Assembly (NCBI GenBank): GCA_018524725.1
Contig: JAEUWP010000470.1
Span: 248,001 to 312,000 of the forward strand
DNA: 64,000 nucleotides
Direction: 5' to 3'
DNA from: Podaxis mareebaensis
Lineage: Eukaryota > Basidiomycota > Agaricomycetes > Agaricales > Agaricaceae
In this document: positions 1 to 12,051 of the stretch, piece after piece
How positions within the stretch are numbered: position 1 is the stretch's first letter
Layout: each line of letters begins with the position of its first letter
Position numbers and translations under genes: made by a program
Notes under the pieces: generated by a model
What the model saw: the letters and a program-made list of their open reading frames with translations, nothing else
What the model was told of the DNA's origin: nothing
The model's database searches: none

Positions 1-9
1 TATCCACAG

Positions 10-1053
10 ATGGCCCAAGCAGTCAAACAAGAGTTTGACGGCTCCTTCGGAAATGATACTTTTTGGATCGTTTGCGACTCTGGCGTTCAAAACGAAGTGC
101 CCGACCTCGTCCTAGCCTGCAGCGAAAGCTCGCACGGCCACAAATTACCCATCTTCATCGCTTCCTCCCTTCCCATCGCGACACTCTCAAACCCAGACTT
201 CCTCATTCCCCGATTACGGAGACTGGTAAATGCACTCTATGACGAGCTCACTAAACCTGGCGCGTCTGGTGTATCTAGGGTGTTTTCTGTGTTTGCCGTT
301 GCCCCAATAACTACTGCCTTTGCCGAGATCTGGACGGCTAAAACGGGTATCGCACCTGAACCCGAGCCCTACTACTCGGCAACATATGCACGCTGTACCA
401 AGCAGAGTTTCAGAAACAAGCAGTTCACCATCCTTGGTGAAACAACATATGACCTGAGGCTCGCGGTCGAGAAGGACTTGGATCCCGTAGCGCAGTTGTG
501 CTATGATTTTGCCTTGACATCGGTACGCAAAAACAATCCCTGCTTTTCCGTGAACGTATGCTCACATACCTCTTTCAGCCGCCTTTTGGTCAGACCTACC
601 CAGAGGCTCGCAAGGAGGCAGAGTTTTTAATAAACAACAAGCAAGTTTGGGTTCATACAATCAACCGTCCGGGCGCAATGGAAGAAGTTGCATCTATCGT
701 CGCCGTCACACGTGAAAGCGCCAACGTCTCTGCGATAACGAAAGTTTATACGAACCCGAACTGGCGCGGTAAGCGCTGTGCCGAACGTCTGGTACGCCAT
801 GTTACCAAGACGTGAGTCTTCTCACATTGCCTCGTCGTATCTTAGCTGATCCTTTACTAGTCTACTCCACAAACGCAACAAAGATGCTGTCGTACTCTAC
901 GTAGGACGTGCGAACCCGGCACGAAAGGTGTATCAACGTGTTGGTTTCACTGGTCCCGGTGGTGAAGCATTGTGCAGTGAGCAACACTTGAGCGCGGGAC
1001 ACTGGCTGGAGTTGGGTTTTGATCAGAAGAAAGTCGAGCTTGGTCATTGGTAA
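10..1053 (+). CDS. GNAT-family N-acetyltransferase
   Basis: Three exons (10-522, 579-811, 861-1053) join to a 312-residue protein; introns of 56 and 49 bp have GT..AG ends. The C-terminal half shows the acetyl-CoA fold: a hydrophobic strand leading into VYTNPNWRGKRCAERLV (about residues 227-243), a variant of the pyrophosphate-binding R/QxxGxG/A loop, followed by a second strand and helix (VVLYVGRANPARKVYQRVGF) typical of the last GNAT motif. The substrate cannot be told from sequence; fungal members of this type are usually annotated only as acetyltransferases. The window starts just upstream with a cag, so the true start could lie in an earlier exon outside the window. Confidence 0.8.
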
Positions 1054-4000
1054 AGGACATCGATCGTTGGAAGGACCCTACCACGGTTTCGAATGAATCA
1101 TAGATCATGATCCACAATTAACGGGCGGATGATGATGCCCTCCCCCACACGCTATTTGTAGCTTTAGTTGGCTTCGTGTATTTATAATCCCTGCCTCCTC
1201 TGCGGATTCCAGTACTGAAACGATTAATTACGGACAATTATTCCAAATTATGGACAATTATCGATGACAAACAGTCTTCGCTGGCCCTGGGCTTGAAAGC
1301 TTGAATTTGACGCACCGACTCTGAGCGACTTTTTCAGGACCACATGTGACCAATCAATCCGGGTTGCCGTCATTCCTGCATCATTCCATTTCTGTAACTT
1401 CAACAAAAACTGCATCCTATCGCTGCTCACAAGCGCTCATAATCGAAAGTGATCTGTACCTACTCGAGACCCGTAACAGTCAAGCCCAAATCATTCCCTT
1501 TCGAACGCTCATGTTAAGGCCCAGGATCCAGTTCATCTCGATCAGCCGAGCTTCCTTTGACTCACAGCCCCGGTTCATCGTGCCATAACACTCTTCTTAC
1601 CGCTGATGTCAAATACGTCTGCACGGGCTGCTGCTGAGCTGAAATCGATTTTGGGGCATCACGGCGCACGTTTGAATCAAAAGCAGTATTGACTCGTGCA
1701 GACTCTGAGCGGGCCGTGTTCAGTCATCACGTCACTTTGGAACAACCAAAGGAAGGACCTAAGTATCTCTTTCATCTCTTTCGACGGAGGCGGAACGCGC
1801 GCGGTTAATTTCAAACTCCTTGAGCACTAGACACTGGAACACTGGCACATTCGAGTATTGGTCGATACGGTCGCAGATGGGCGCTCCGACGGCGCTTCTT
1901 GAGGGACTGTTCCAGGATGAGTGACGATTGGCTCCTGCTCAGGTTTCACTTCGAATATGTAAGTTACACTGTCTATTGGGGGTATTTTTTTCTTCCTATC
2001 TAAATATTTTTCCCGGTTCTCTTCGCAAGACCTACTGCCATTTACAGACTCTGAACCCGTCTTGACCATCATATTATGAATAATGAACCAAGGCAACGAC
2101 CACAAACCTCACCCTACTACTACTTCAGAAAGAGAAAGGTCTGTCCCCTTAGATCTTGGATCCTCTGAAATGACTCACATCAGAGGAAAGGAAGCTCTAG
2201 ATTGTCGATGGAGACAACATTGGCGTAGGCAGCGGCACCACTGTTCAGGACAGCTCGTACGAGAGCCTTCCATATGATCAAAGCAAATACACCCCCGAGA
2301 TTCGGGTTACGGCAAAACTGGACTCGGGAACCCTTCCCTGACGGACAATGGGGAAAAGTTGCACAGGATGTCCTCACATCAGCTCCAACGGACTTGGTGC
2401 ACCAAATTCTCAGATCTTTTCCATGTAACACAGGAACGAGGCAGTTGACAACGATTCTAAAACCGACGGTTATGAGCAGTCTCTAGGGACTTTGGGGGCC
2501 ATGACTCGGTAACGGCGTACTGCGGATTCTCGTGAACACAAAATGACTCAAATCATAGTCCTGCCGCATTCTATCCAAGTCGCCTCACCGGAGTTTAGAA
2601 CCTCCAGGGTACCCGCCTTCTTCTGCGTATGGGGAGGGGAAAACCGCTCGCTGCTGCCATTTATCCTTATGGGGACCGAGACGACCGAATTCGCTACGAA
2701 GAACTAAAATCACCAAATCTACGAACAAATGGAACAGGAGGGACAAACCTTACTCTTCCTTCAACACTTCTCCCGTACTCTGCGGGGGAGTGAACGAGGT
2801 TCCTGGGGTCCTTCACCAACCCATTTCGGCGTCGCGCTTGTGAAGAAACATCGACGGGCACAGAAGGGAACGTAAATTGCTAAGATATGACCTCGGAGAA
2901 AATCCTCGGGGTTGTTCAGCGACTGAGCAGCGCCCCGGCCAGAAAACAGCATCTTCACTTGGGTAGCCAACATTTACATGCTCATCTGGTGGCTCCGGCG
3001 CACCGCTTTCACCCTCATTCTAAGAGGATCAATAGCAGGCCACGATCGTCACACCTGGACTACTATGCCACACCACGGGGACTGTGGGTGCCAAAGGCGT
3101 TGAGGCGACCGCATCGCCTCCAAATTCCGGTGTTCGGCAGCAGCGAAGTGATTTGGACATACTTGCGCCTGATGTGAACACGAACCCAGGCACGAGCTTG
3201 CCTCGTGTCCGAGTAGCCGCGCCCCCAAGTTTTGTTCAATCAGAATGAGCATCTATTGTGATTTGACGCCCGTAGGCGCCAAATCGTGCAGTGTGCTTCT
3301 GGAGCTTCCATTACAAGCACTCACTCTGGGAACAAAGATCCAAAATACGATAATTGGAACCACGGACGAAGCTGAAGACCGTCGCCATGGCACAAGACCA
3401 GACTTAGGCCAACTGTACATCAAAGATAGATATATACGACGGCATTCGAAATAAGAGAGTATTCTCCGATAGATTCGTGTGTTGAGTGGCACGTGGAAGT
3501 GGGACTCTGCTATCTATCCCTTCAACAGACAGCGCGGGGTGGTAGCCGAACGCAGCTACGCGAGCGTGGTAAGCCCATTTCCAGTTTATGAGACACCCTT
3601 ACTTACATTGGTCCATTCCTGCCTTTGCAGCATTGTAATCCAGACGGGCCTTCGATGTTCCGAATCATTGGCATCTTTCAGTCACACTGTATCTAATGAA
3701 CCGTTGCCATACTTACACTGCTAATGCGCATAAAGATGAAAATGCAAGAAGTTCCAGAACGTAGGATGTGAGCAAAATTCGACGAGGTACAAACATGGAT
3801 TTGACAACTCACCTCGGTCTCCGATCCGCCTTTTTGGTTACCAACAAACTCAATACTGCACAGGATCACGTTATATTTGGAAAGACATACAAGGTATGGG
3901 CTGGGCAGCATCGCTCTGTGTCGGGTTGGTATCAGAACCGACACTATGATAAGGAGAACCTCGAGTCCTCGCAGCCACCGGATCTACTGGGCATATAAAG

Positions 4001-4748
4001 AAGGCGAAGGCGAGAAAAGGCGGTGAGAAGTGGAAAATAAAGCGCATACTAGGTGCCCGTAATAGTCTCAAGGGGTTCGAAGCAACACGGGAAAGGGTGG
4101 CCAGGTCAGGGCTAGGGCACTGGCTCGGGGGAAATTATTAACACCTTATGCAGATAGCCTGACATTTATACAGCGCATTTTAATGCTATGCCGCATGGAA
4201 AAAGAATCTGACATCCAGCAGGATTCTAGTAGGGGAACCGCCGATGACGGACGCTAACGTCGGAGGAGAGGCTAATGCGAAGATGCCACGAGGCTGATCG
4301 ATCACCCTAGGCGAGCATTTCTGGCGCTAGGCTGACGCTGAATGAAAGTTACAATTGAGTTTCAATGTTGGAAGTGGTTTATGGCCTGGCGGTCGCGGTG
4401 AATGATGATGGCCTGACTTAGGACCTAAATGATCAATGAGGGATGAGGTTAATTTCATAGCGCCTATTGGGCTGCTAATATACATTCCGTGGGAACATCA
4501 GATAAGCGGATCAAAAAAGACCTCCCTCCGTTATTCTTTCCCTGTCGAACATCTTTGTTGTGTTGTCAAAGGCTTGGTTCGACAAATGTCTTTCATGAAA
4601 AGCATATAACGAACATAACAATATGCAAAGGTGAGAGTCAAAAAAGGAAATAACTCAATATGAAAGAAGACCAAAAAAGATAATGTCATGAACATCATCG
4701 TCCCAAAATGCAAAAATATTCAAGGGACTACCTTCCCGTGAAGGTCAC
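1054..4748. other. gene-poor interval, 3.7 kb
   Basis: Only short frames broken by stops appear on both strands. I could not splice any of them into a protein with a recognisable fold, and saw no terminal repeats or polymerase motifs. It may hold decayed sequence or very divergent small genes. Confidence 0.5.
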
Positions 4749-6243
4749 TCAAAGTCCACCAAGCAGAGCCAAGGCGGTTCGAAGCTCTTTCTTGGCTTGC
4801 TCTGCGTCCTCATAATCTAAGGAGCTGATTGCAAATCGACAATGTTTCTGCACCTTCGCGACTAGGCTAGGTGTCAATTCAACGGATCGTGGTGGGGTAA
4901 CTGACGGGGGTGAAATCGGTGCAGGTGGATGTGGTTTCGGTGGCGACGAAGAGTAACCGTAATTCGGGGATTGGGTTGGAGGGGCATAAATATTCGTGCG
5001 TGGTGGGGAGTGCGAGGCGGGTGGAGGAGCAATATTGTAGCTTCGGGGAGGGGAACTACCAGGCGGTGGTATTGAAGGCGGCGAGGGTGTCGGGTTCTCT
5101 GGGTGCGGTGCGTATATACTTGGAGGTCCTTGATAGACTTCCGATGGGCTAGGTGCTTTGGGCGGAAGTGGTGGTGCAGGTGGTGGCACGACTTCTGCAG
5201 AGGAGCTAAAGTGTACCTTCTTCTTGCCTTCCGGACTTGACTCTCTTCCCGGTGATTTCATCGCGCTCGGGCGGGGAGGAGAAGATGAAGGTGTGGCTTT
5301 CCCCTCCAGTTCTTCTGACACCCAGGCTTTCTTAGGCTTCGATGATCCTGACCCAGAATGTGTGCTACTATCACTTCCACTACGGTGGTGGCCTCGCGTA
5401 CTCTTGGGAGGGGTGCCATACGAGGTATCATGCGAGTTGGTCGGCGGAGAAGGGAGACGAACAGAAGACTGGGAGTTGAGATGTATGGCACCAAATTGGT
5501 CTAGAGATGAGGCTGTCGCGTTTTCGATGGACAATGGTTGCCCTTGTGATGGCAGGAAATCCTGCTCTTGGTTCGCTGGACCCGGTGCTGGCCTGCGTCC
5601 CTCGCGTAGAGCTTTAGCAATATCCGCAGCCTTCCATTTAGCATATCTAATCTTCTCCTCGTTCTGCATGGGTGTGTCAAGGGGATTGTTGAACAAGCTG
5701 AAGAGAAAAGACGTACAGTTTCTGACACCTCAGCTTTCGGGAAAGTTTTGAGAACTTCTAGGAAATTAGAAGCCGCGAGGAACTTCTTGGCTGTTGTCCT
5801 GCACAAAAGCGTCAATGCATGAATACACAGATCCTGCGCCATACTAACCGTGTAGCAACACCTTTCCGATCCTCGTTGTCTGCGCTGTGAAAAATCTTCA
5901 AGGCAAAGTTTTCCACATATGCAGCACTGGCGGCTTCAATCTCAATTGCATCCACATTCCCGATTTCTTTCTTCATATTCTCAAGAACTCCGAGGAGGTT
6001 GAGGAGGACATCACGCGAAGCATTGTCGCGGGCTTTCAAACTAATGCCGACCTGGGCAGCATAATACGCACCTGAACGATTAGGTCAGATATAACCTGAA
6101 GGCGCAAGCTGAGAGCAAGACATACACCAGTATGCAACGATGGGTTCTTGTTTCTTGAGTTCCTCCGCACGCTGGAGGAAAGGGACGATGGGCTTGAGTT
6201 CTGGAGAGATAGGAGGCAGACCAAGAAGATTCGACGTCGGCAT
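4749..6243 (-). CDS. VTA1: Vacuolar sorting protein VTA1 (LIP5 homologue)
   Basis: Four exons (6243-6126, 6071-5849, 5798-5717, 5663-4749) give 445 residues. VTA1 is the cofactor that stimulates the ESCRT AAA ATPase Vps4 at the endosome. The N-terminal MIT-like region (about 1-165) carries the family-typical YWCAYYAAQVGISLK stretch and a KAADIAKALREGR helix. A long proline/serine-rich linker follows, and the last 45 residues hold the conserved C-terminal helices (VAKVQKHCRFAISSLDYEDA, then AKKELRTALALLGG) that dimerise and bind Vps4. The first intron junction was fixed because only that choice restores YWCAYY. A long open frame on the opposite strand at 5158-5751 is a composition shadow. Confidence 0.92.
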
Positions 6244-6490
6244 GCTAGGATTTGATGGTAATGATGTCGGGCAGGGGCTGGCTATATACCCTGAAATGAA
6301 CTAAGATGAGAAAAATAAGCAGCCTCGAGGCCTGCACGCGTCCACGCACAGCGTTGATCGTTGATGTTGAGGGCGGTTTGTGTTTGAACTGCGCATCATC
6401 GACGTCATCACTTGTTTCCTCTATTGTGTTGCATCAACTTAGATATCCTCAACTCTTTCCAATCATTTGACGTCAACCAGCGGCTAATCT

Positions 6491-6880
6491 ATGCGTTATC
6501 TTTCGTATACAGCACGGCGCACTCCTGTCCGTCTTATTTGCTGCTCCAATAGACCTCCCTGCCATCACGGATTTTCTTGGCTCAAAACCCTCATCGCCAG
6601 CTTCTCGCTTCTGGCGAAACCCAAAACTCGCTCCGATGGACCTGGTCCTCCAAAAATCAGAGGTCCTTGGTGGATCACTGCGGCGCTCGCCTCGTTGCCT
6701 GGAGCTGAACCTTCCCACCATTTGTTGCATCTTTCCTCTCCGGATCCTTCTATTCAGGCCTTCAGGGGTCTCATTCCGAGCTATCTGCAGGAGTGCATTC
6801 CCGGGCTTGTCGTCATTGACCCCGCTCTTCCGATTGAGTTGACATCCAAGAAAATAAGAATCCACCCTTGGCGCCATTAA
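6491..6880 (+). CDS. uncertain small ORF, 129 residues
   Basis: A single-exon frame starts 248 bp from the divergent VTA1 start. It is basic and proline-rich at its N-terminus and contains a hydrophobic segment around CIPGLVVIDPALPIEL. I recognise no domain. The interval is also open in two other frames, so coding status is doubtful. Confidence 0.2.
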   Translation: MRYLSYTARRTPVRLICCSNRPPCHHGFSWLKTLIASFSLLAKPKTRSDGPGPPKIRGPWWITAALASLPGAEPSHHLLHLSSPDPSIQAFRGLIPSYLQECIPGLVVIDPALPIELTSKKIRIHPWRH

Positions 6881-7675
6881 GTAATACGCAATTGCACATG
6901 ACTTCGCCTGTTGTTGGGACCATTCGGGCGAAGGCATGTCGCCATCTTGAGCTGTCATAACCGAAGCCCGGATGTAGACTTGAAGATTTAATTGATTCGC
7001 AAGCACCCCAATGTGGTGAAGACATAGCCCCTTGACGCAATCGAGCAATATAACGAAAGCGTCTCGGCTGCGAAACTTGCACTAATATCATATGCTGTTC
7101 CCTATCTTGCGCACGCATGGTTTATTCTGGGGTGTTGCCCGATTCAAAAACATTTTCCACAGTGTCCACTGTGAAGCAATAATAGAATAACTGGAGGTAC
7201 CCCAGGGCGTGTATGTTCCATGTTTAGAGTAACACTTCATTTCGGCTCGAAGTAAGTAGTATCTTCTTCCTTGTTTCGTTTGTTTTTATCCTCGGAGAAC
7301 GATTTCCGTTTTGTTGGAGTGGTATCCTCGAGTGAACATTCACACAAGCGAGATGGTTAATAATCTTGTGGTCCTCACATTCTAAATAGAGCAAGCGTGT
7401 ATCCATATCTATATGCATCTCTGAGGAGCGGAAGGAGTCCAAGTGGATTGATACACGAGGCCGCAAGTGATGGTTCTCGAAACTGAGCTCACATCAAGAC
7501 TCCAACGACCTGATGGCTGGGATAAATTCCCCGCTTATAGCTGGACAACTAGGTGGAGTATAGATCATGTAGGGCAGCAAACGCTGTGATGTCCTTTCAC
7601 AAGGGTAACAATCCAATGTAAGGAGTGTGTCCAATCGTCGATATGACATATCTCGTCTATTTATAGCGAAACTCC
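6881..7675. other. intergenic, no supported gene
   Basis: Short fragmented frames only; it lies downstream of the GH16 gene, which is on the minus strand and ends at 7676. Nothing recognisable was found. Confidence 0.4.
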
Positions 7676-9148
7676 TCACCACAGAGATAACCAACTAGCA
7701 AAACCCAGACTAATCAAACTGGCTGCATACGTCAGCACCCCATTTGAAGGAGCCGTCAAGGCCGAAGCTGATGTAGATTTTCCTGGACTGATGATCGTGT
7801 TAGTGCCAGTCTTACTGAACACACGCATAGACGCGATCTCAAAATAAGCTGTGGCGTAGTGAGAGCCGTTGCCGACCACCCAGTCTTCGTAGCATACGCC
7901 AGGGCAGGTTTGTGAGAAAATCTCGGGTGGTTTAGCAAAATCTGTGGCATTGAGGTATTCGTGAAGGGCAGGGTAAAGGGACTGATTGAACGTACGTACC
8001 TCCGCAAAGAGTGATGTCGAAGATGACATTCTGAGGACCAAAGAAAGTGTTCATATCGCAGCCTCCAGTTGGCCAGTTTGCCACGGGTGTGCCGAGGGTC
8101 GATGTGTCGATTTTGCTAGAGTTGGAGGAGATAGCGTCGGGGATCTTCGCCCGGGGTATGAACCAGATCCTACAAAGCAAGTTGGACACCGAGCTTCCAG
8201 TCAGGGGGTGAAGTCCGAGACGCACGAAATGCCACTCTCAGCAAACTCAGTGATCCAAACTCCTCCCCCAGCTTTGGCGAATTCAGCTCCATATGAAGTA
8301 GTATCAGGATCTAAAACGATACACCCTTGGTTGTTGTTTGTCAGGTACGAACAGTCCGTATTAGGAACAAAAGTGGAGTTCGTAGACTGGTTCGGAGAGG
8401 TCTGCTTGCAACCTGGGAGGGTGTGGAGGCCCATTTGATTGCGTGGCTGGAGGTTAACGCCTTCAAAAGTGTCAATTTCCCTATGTGGTAGACATTACTA
8501 GATCACTCGTCGACACACCAATGCAGGGCTTACCCTCCGTTCGGCCAATTAGGTGAATGAGACCAAAATGCGGGCCAGACGGAGCACTGAATCGGCAAAG
8601 GTTATGATTAACAGCAAGGCTCCTCGCATATGTCCGACAATGGCACTCACCCCATAGGGTACATGAAACAAATCCACAGTCCACAAGCTTCCGATGCCAA
8701 ACATATCGTTGGTCTGTATCCGTACCGTATTCCTCTTCTGCTGGGATTCAACTTTCGTGGTGTTATCGACTCTGATGATAGCATGGTTTGTCGCAGGGTC
8801 AACAAATGCAAGTTTGGCACTCTTTGCTTCGGCTGCACCAACAAACCTGTCGACCCAGTTTGGTGAGCAACGAAACCTCTTTGTACCAGAGAGTCATAGG
8901 GTCGGCTCACATGGCATCACCGTTTGTCAAGTTATCAACTAAAGGTTGACATGTGAGGAGTAAGGTCCCATCTTGAAAGCTAGACAAGTACACGTACAGT
9001 GGTCATAGAACGTCCAATCATTGAAAAAATTCGGGCCTGAGTATTCTTTCACCATGTCGTATGTTTCCGCATGCGCAGTTGGCACGAGGCCAGCAAACAT
9101 CATGGTGACCAGTAATCCAGCGGCCAGTGCCAACGTACGCGCTGACAT
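7676..9148 (-). CDS. Secreted GH16 endo-beta-glucanase-like glycosidase
   Basis: Seven exons (9148-8998, 8938-8911, 8846-8651, 8586-8534, 8480-8226, 8169-8000, 7941-7676) give 372 residues. Residues 1-27 form a signal peptide ending in AHA. The mature start, DMVKEYSGPNFFNDWTFYDH then FDNLTNGDA, matches fungal GH16 laminarinase-like enzymes. The catalytic ExDxxE motif is intact as GEIDTFEGVN (E144, D146, E149). The tail is Ser/Thr/Ala-rich and ends in a hydrophobic segment (LTYAASLISLGFASWLSLW), suggesting GPI attachment to the membrane or wall. Likely substrates are beta-1,3 or mixed beta-1,3/1,4 glucans. An in-frame upstream Met at 9292 exists, but the 9148 start places the signal peptide correctly. 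Confidence 0.9.
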
Positions 9149-10064
9149 TCTTCCACAAAGAAGCGATAATCCAAACAGATACGGAGCGAGGACAGCGTCG
9201 TAAAGAGGGGCAACAAGGCCTATTCCTGTATGTGTAGTGAGAATATATATCTCAACAAGCCAAATTTTCTGCACTACCCGGGGACAGCGCATGCATCAGT
9301 TTCAGGTGGTCCTTCTCTTGCGAAATAAGACTAATATTGGGTTGGGAACAACCGGGTGCGACTGTATTTACGGTCTGGTCACACACACAATTAGTGATAT
9401 CTGAAATAGATGGTAGAAGTTGATTTCAGGGGTAGTGTCAGACTCCTTCCCAGTCACGCGGGCGGTGAAACTTCGGGAAAAAGCGTATTATTTAAGTGTG
9501 TCCAACATGAGTGGGAAGGAGTCTGGGTAACACATTCACAGAACTGCTTACTACCGTGGTAATATATACCCCAAATATGGAGATTTATGTGAAGGTAAAG
9601 GCATAGGAGTGGTCCCTGAAAAACTTGACAACGGTCAAGGTGATCATACATGTCCATGATATTATAGTGATGGGATATTTTGGGCACTTATAGTCGCAAG
9701 TGTTGGCATTTTCTCTACCTACGTCCAAGGATGTAAATCTTAAATTTGGAGAATAGGTCGAATCCTGAAGGATTTGCTAAAGACAAGGAAGGTGAGGCGA
9801 GGATCGCTTGTCGCGGGAAGTTTAAGGAGAGTGAGATAACTGAATATTCAGGATATGTATCATCATGAAGGCAGTCTAATTCTAGCAGGCCAACCCGATC
9901 CCCCCACGTAATGGTGGATGCGAACGCACTGCACGCGTGTGCAAGATCACACAATGATAGCTACCTGCGCCCGATCACTTCGCGAAACCTGCCGTGAGGC
10001 TTCGGGCTCCGGGGTGCGCGGTAAGTTTGAGTGCGATCACTTGCAGCTATCATTGATCATTGGC
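9149..10064. other. intergenic, contains a 14-bp inverted repeat
   Basis: Upstream of the GH16 gene and downstream of the minus-strand coiled-coil gene. No gene is supported. A perfect 14-nt inverted repeat lies at 9439-9452 and 9512-9525. Confidence 0.4.
9439..9525. repeat. Inverted repeat, 14-nt arms, 59-nt loop
   Basis: The arm cagactccttccca at 9439-9452 is the exact reverse complement of tgggaaggagtctg at 9512-9525. It lies about 290 bp upstream of the GH16 start codon, so it could be a regulatory dyad, or remains of a small inverted-repeat element. Confidence 0.6.
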
Positions 10065-11408
10065 CTACTGAGGCAACTTGAGGCTAATGGTAGACGCTGG
10101 GCTGTCGAGCACATGGGTCTGGGAGTCAGGTCCTATCGAATCCAGGATCACGGTGGGAACGGGTCCTTTACGGCCCAAAGATGCCGACAGAAGTTGTGTG
10201 CTTGCTGTGGAATTGGAGGATATATTCGGTTCAACGCCGAGGGAAGGCGGTTCGGGATAAGGGGTGGGAGCGGGCATGGGCATTGTGGAAGACCGAATGT
10301 TAGACTCTGTTGGTCTGGTCGGTGAAAGAGAATCATCTGACGGAACGATGAAAGGCGCTTGAATTTGGTCGTTGATGTTGAAACCGAGGGAATCGTTACG
10401 GGATGAACTCGGAAACTCAATCTTGGGAACTTGAAGGGAGTGGAACTCTGTGAGTGCTTTGGAGAGATCATCTAGCTGGGGTACAACTGCGGGTAAGTAC
10501 TGTGTACGTCCAGGCGGAACTGAAGGATTGCTGACTTTGCCCATCATCTTATTAATTGCCTCTTTTCTGCCTTCGAATTGAGTCGCCAAATTCTTGAACT
10601 CCCTTTCCCTGGCCTTCAGTTTCTCGGCCTCCTCGTCCACGACCCCCACACCTTCTTCGTCTCCGATGTCGGCGCCAGGAACAGAGCTTGTACTGGCCGT
10701 TCTCGTACGTGTGAGTCCTGTAGCCCTTGGTGTACCGCCCAACGGCCCTTTCCCTTTGCCGTCAGCCTGCTTGCCGAGGCCAACACCCTCCATGTCTACA
10801 TGCATCCGAGCAATCTGGTTCTGAAGATCGAGGACTCGTGACAGATGAGCCCATAGTTCTTCATTGGAGCTTCCCTCCACATGTACGGGCATGCTATCTC
10901 CGTCGCGCGTAGTTACTGGTAAAATAACACCAAGAGGGGAGCCGTCGAATGGGTCGTAGAGTCTGGTAACCGGAAAGGTGTGGCTGACAAAGGAAGCAGT
11001 AGGAGTGGTACTGGCGGCACCCTCCCGAATATTCGCAGGTTCATTTAAAGAACGTGTATTTTGGTAAGGGTTTGCTTCAGTGGCGTTCGTGTGGTGCTGG
11101 CCTCCAGTTCGGGAATGACCGCGGTCGAGCTGTGGGCGACTAGGATCAACCTTGCTTGGTAGAGGTAGCACGGATTCTGACTTGCCCGAGTGGTTATACA
11201 TGTTCTCGAGGACGTGGTCATGAGGTGTGCTTAAAGGAGTCAAGCTGAGTGTTGGCAGGCCATTTTGCTTCAGGTGACTTAAGCCGTTTGCGTTGCGCTT
11301 TGCCGAAGAATGATAGTCAAGTGATGAGCGTGTATCTGGCCGAAGGGTAGAGCTGTGGTCGTCTATGGACCTGAAGGTCAACCATTGGGCGGAATTATTG
11401 AGCATCAT
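10065..11408 (-). CDS. Hypothetical coiled-coil protein, unknown function
   Basis: A single exon of 447 codons. I do not recognise the family. It begins MMLNNSAQWL (the second Met is equally possible), has a low-complexity Ser/His-rich N-terminal 130 residues, and then an ordered stretch around FPVTRLYDPFDGSPLGVILP. Helical segments follow that could form coiled coils: LWAHLSRVLDLQNQIARMHV at about 185-205, and a charged helix with EEAEKLKAREREFKNLATQF at about 258-280. The C-terminal third is Ser/Pro-rich and probably disordered. Length, lack of internal stops and helical periodicity support coding. A cytoskeletal or scaffold role is possible but not shown. Confidence 0.65.
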   Translation of the reverse strand: MMLNNSAQWLTFRSIDDHSSTLRPDTRSSLDYHSSAKRNANGLSHLKQNGLPTLSLTPLSTPHDHVLENMYNHSGKSESVLPLPSKVDPSRPQLDRGHSRTGGQHHTNATEANPYQNTRSLNEPANIREGAASTTPTASFVSHTFPVTRLYDPFDGSPLGVILPVTTRDGDSMPVHVEGSSNEELWAHLSRVLDLQNQIARMHVDMEGVGLGKQADGKGKGPLGGTPRATGLTRTRTASTSSVPGADIGDEEGVGVVDEEAEKLKAREREFKNLATQFEGRKEAINKMMGKVSNPSVPPGRTQYLPAVVPQLDDLSKALTEFHSLQVPKIEFPSSSRNDSLGFNINDQIQAPFIVPSDDSLSPTRPTESNIRSSTMPMPAPTPYPEPPSLGVEPNISSNSTASTQLLSASLGRKGPVPTVILDSIGPDSQTHVLDSPASTISLKLPQ

Positions 11409-12051
11409 TAATCATTGGCGGTGAGGGATGCAATAGCGCTTGGACTAGCCAAGCCATCACGTGATGCCCGCTTTTTTGTTTGTTTGTTTGAAAACACTAT
11501 ATCTACACTGCTACAGGCAAACCTACTGCTAAGACGCGGTGAGCGTGTACTGAACTAGCAGATTATCTACGCCCCTCGGCAGGGTGGTATCTACTTATAA
11601 TAGAAAGGGGGTTCTGGGGTGATATGTGAAGGAGTCTGGTAGAGGGGTCGTTTGTGCGGGAAGGTAGGTGTAGAGTGGTGCAGGGACCTGATGAACGCCA
11701 TTCACCAAAAATAGCCGACCATACTTATCTTCATATTCAGAAGCCACGCTTCCTCCCCGTTTGCGCAGAACCCATAAGTTATTCATTATGGCGTTATGCT
11801 GCGAGAGGTTTGAGTCTCTAAAACCATCCTGGTACCAGTCATCATGCACGTGGTCTTTAGGAACTGCGGGCTGCCAATACTAGTTGGCTAGCATATGTGC
11901 ACAATACCATAACCAAAAACTCAGATAGTTTCCCTGGCTGATACAAAGCAAATTTCAGAATAGTACACAGAACGTGTTCTTGCCTCAAGGTTTGGGCAAC
12001 AGGCAACGACGTTCCTACCTACTCATAAGCATTGACCTAGGCCCAATAACG
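11409..12051. other. intergenic with one uncertain minus-strand exon-like ORF
   Basis: A minus-strand frame at 11595-11849 (last about 84 codons, containing LWVLRKRGGSVASEYEDKYG) is preceded by an acceptor-like tattggcag and could be a terminal exon of an unrecognised gene. I found no partner exon. Confidence 0.25.

Noticed and set aside
5158..5751. 197-codon plus-strand ORF antisense to VTA1
   Set aside because: It is the complement of the Pro/Ser-rich VTA1 linker; its Gly-rich text has no domain and VTA1 is certain.
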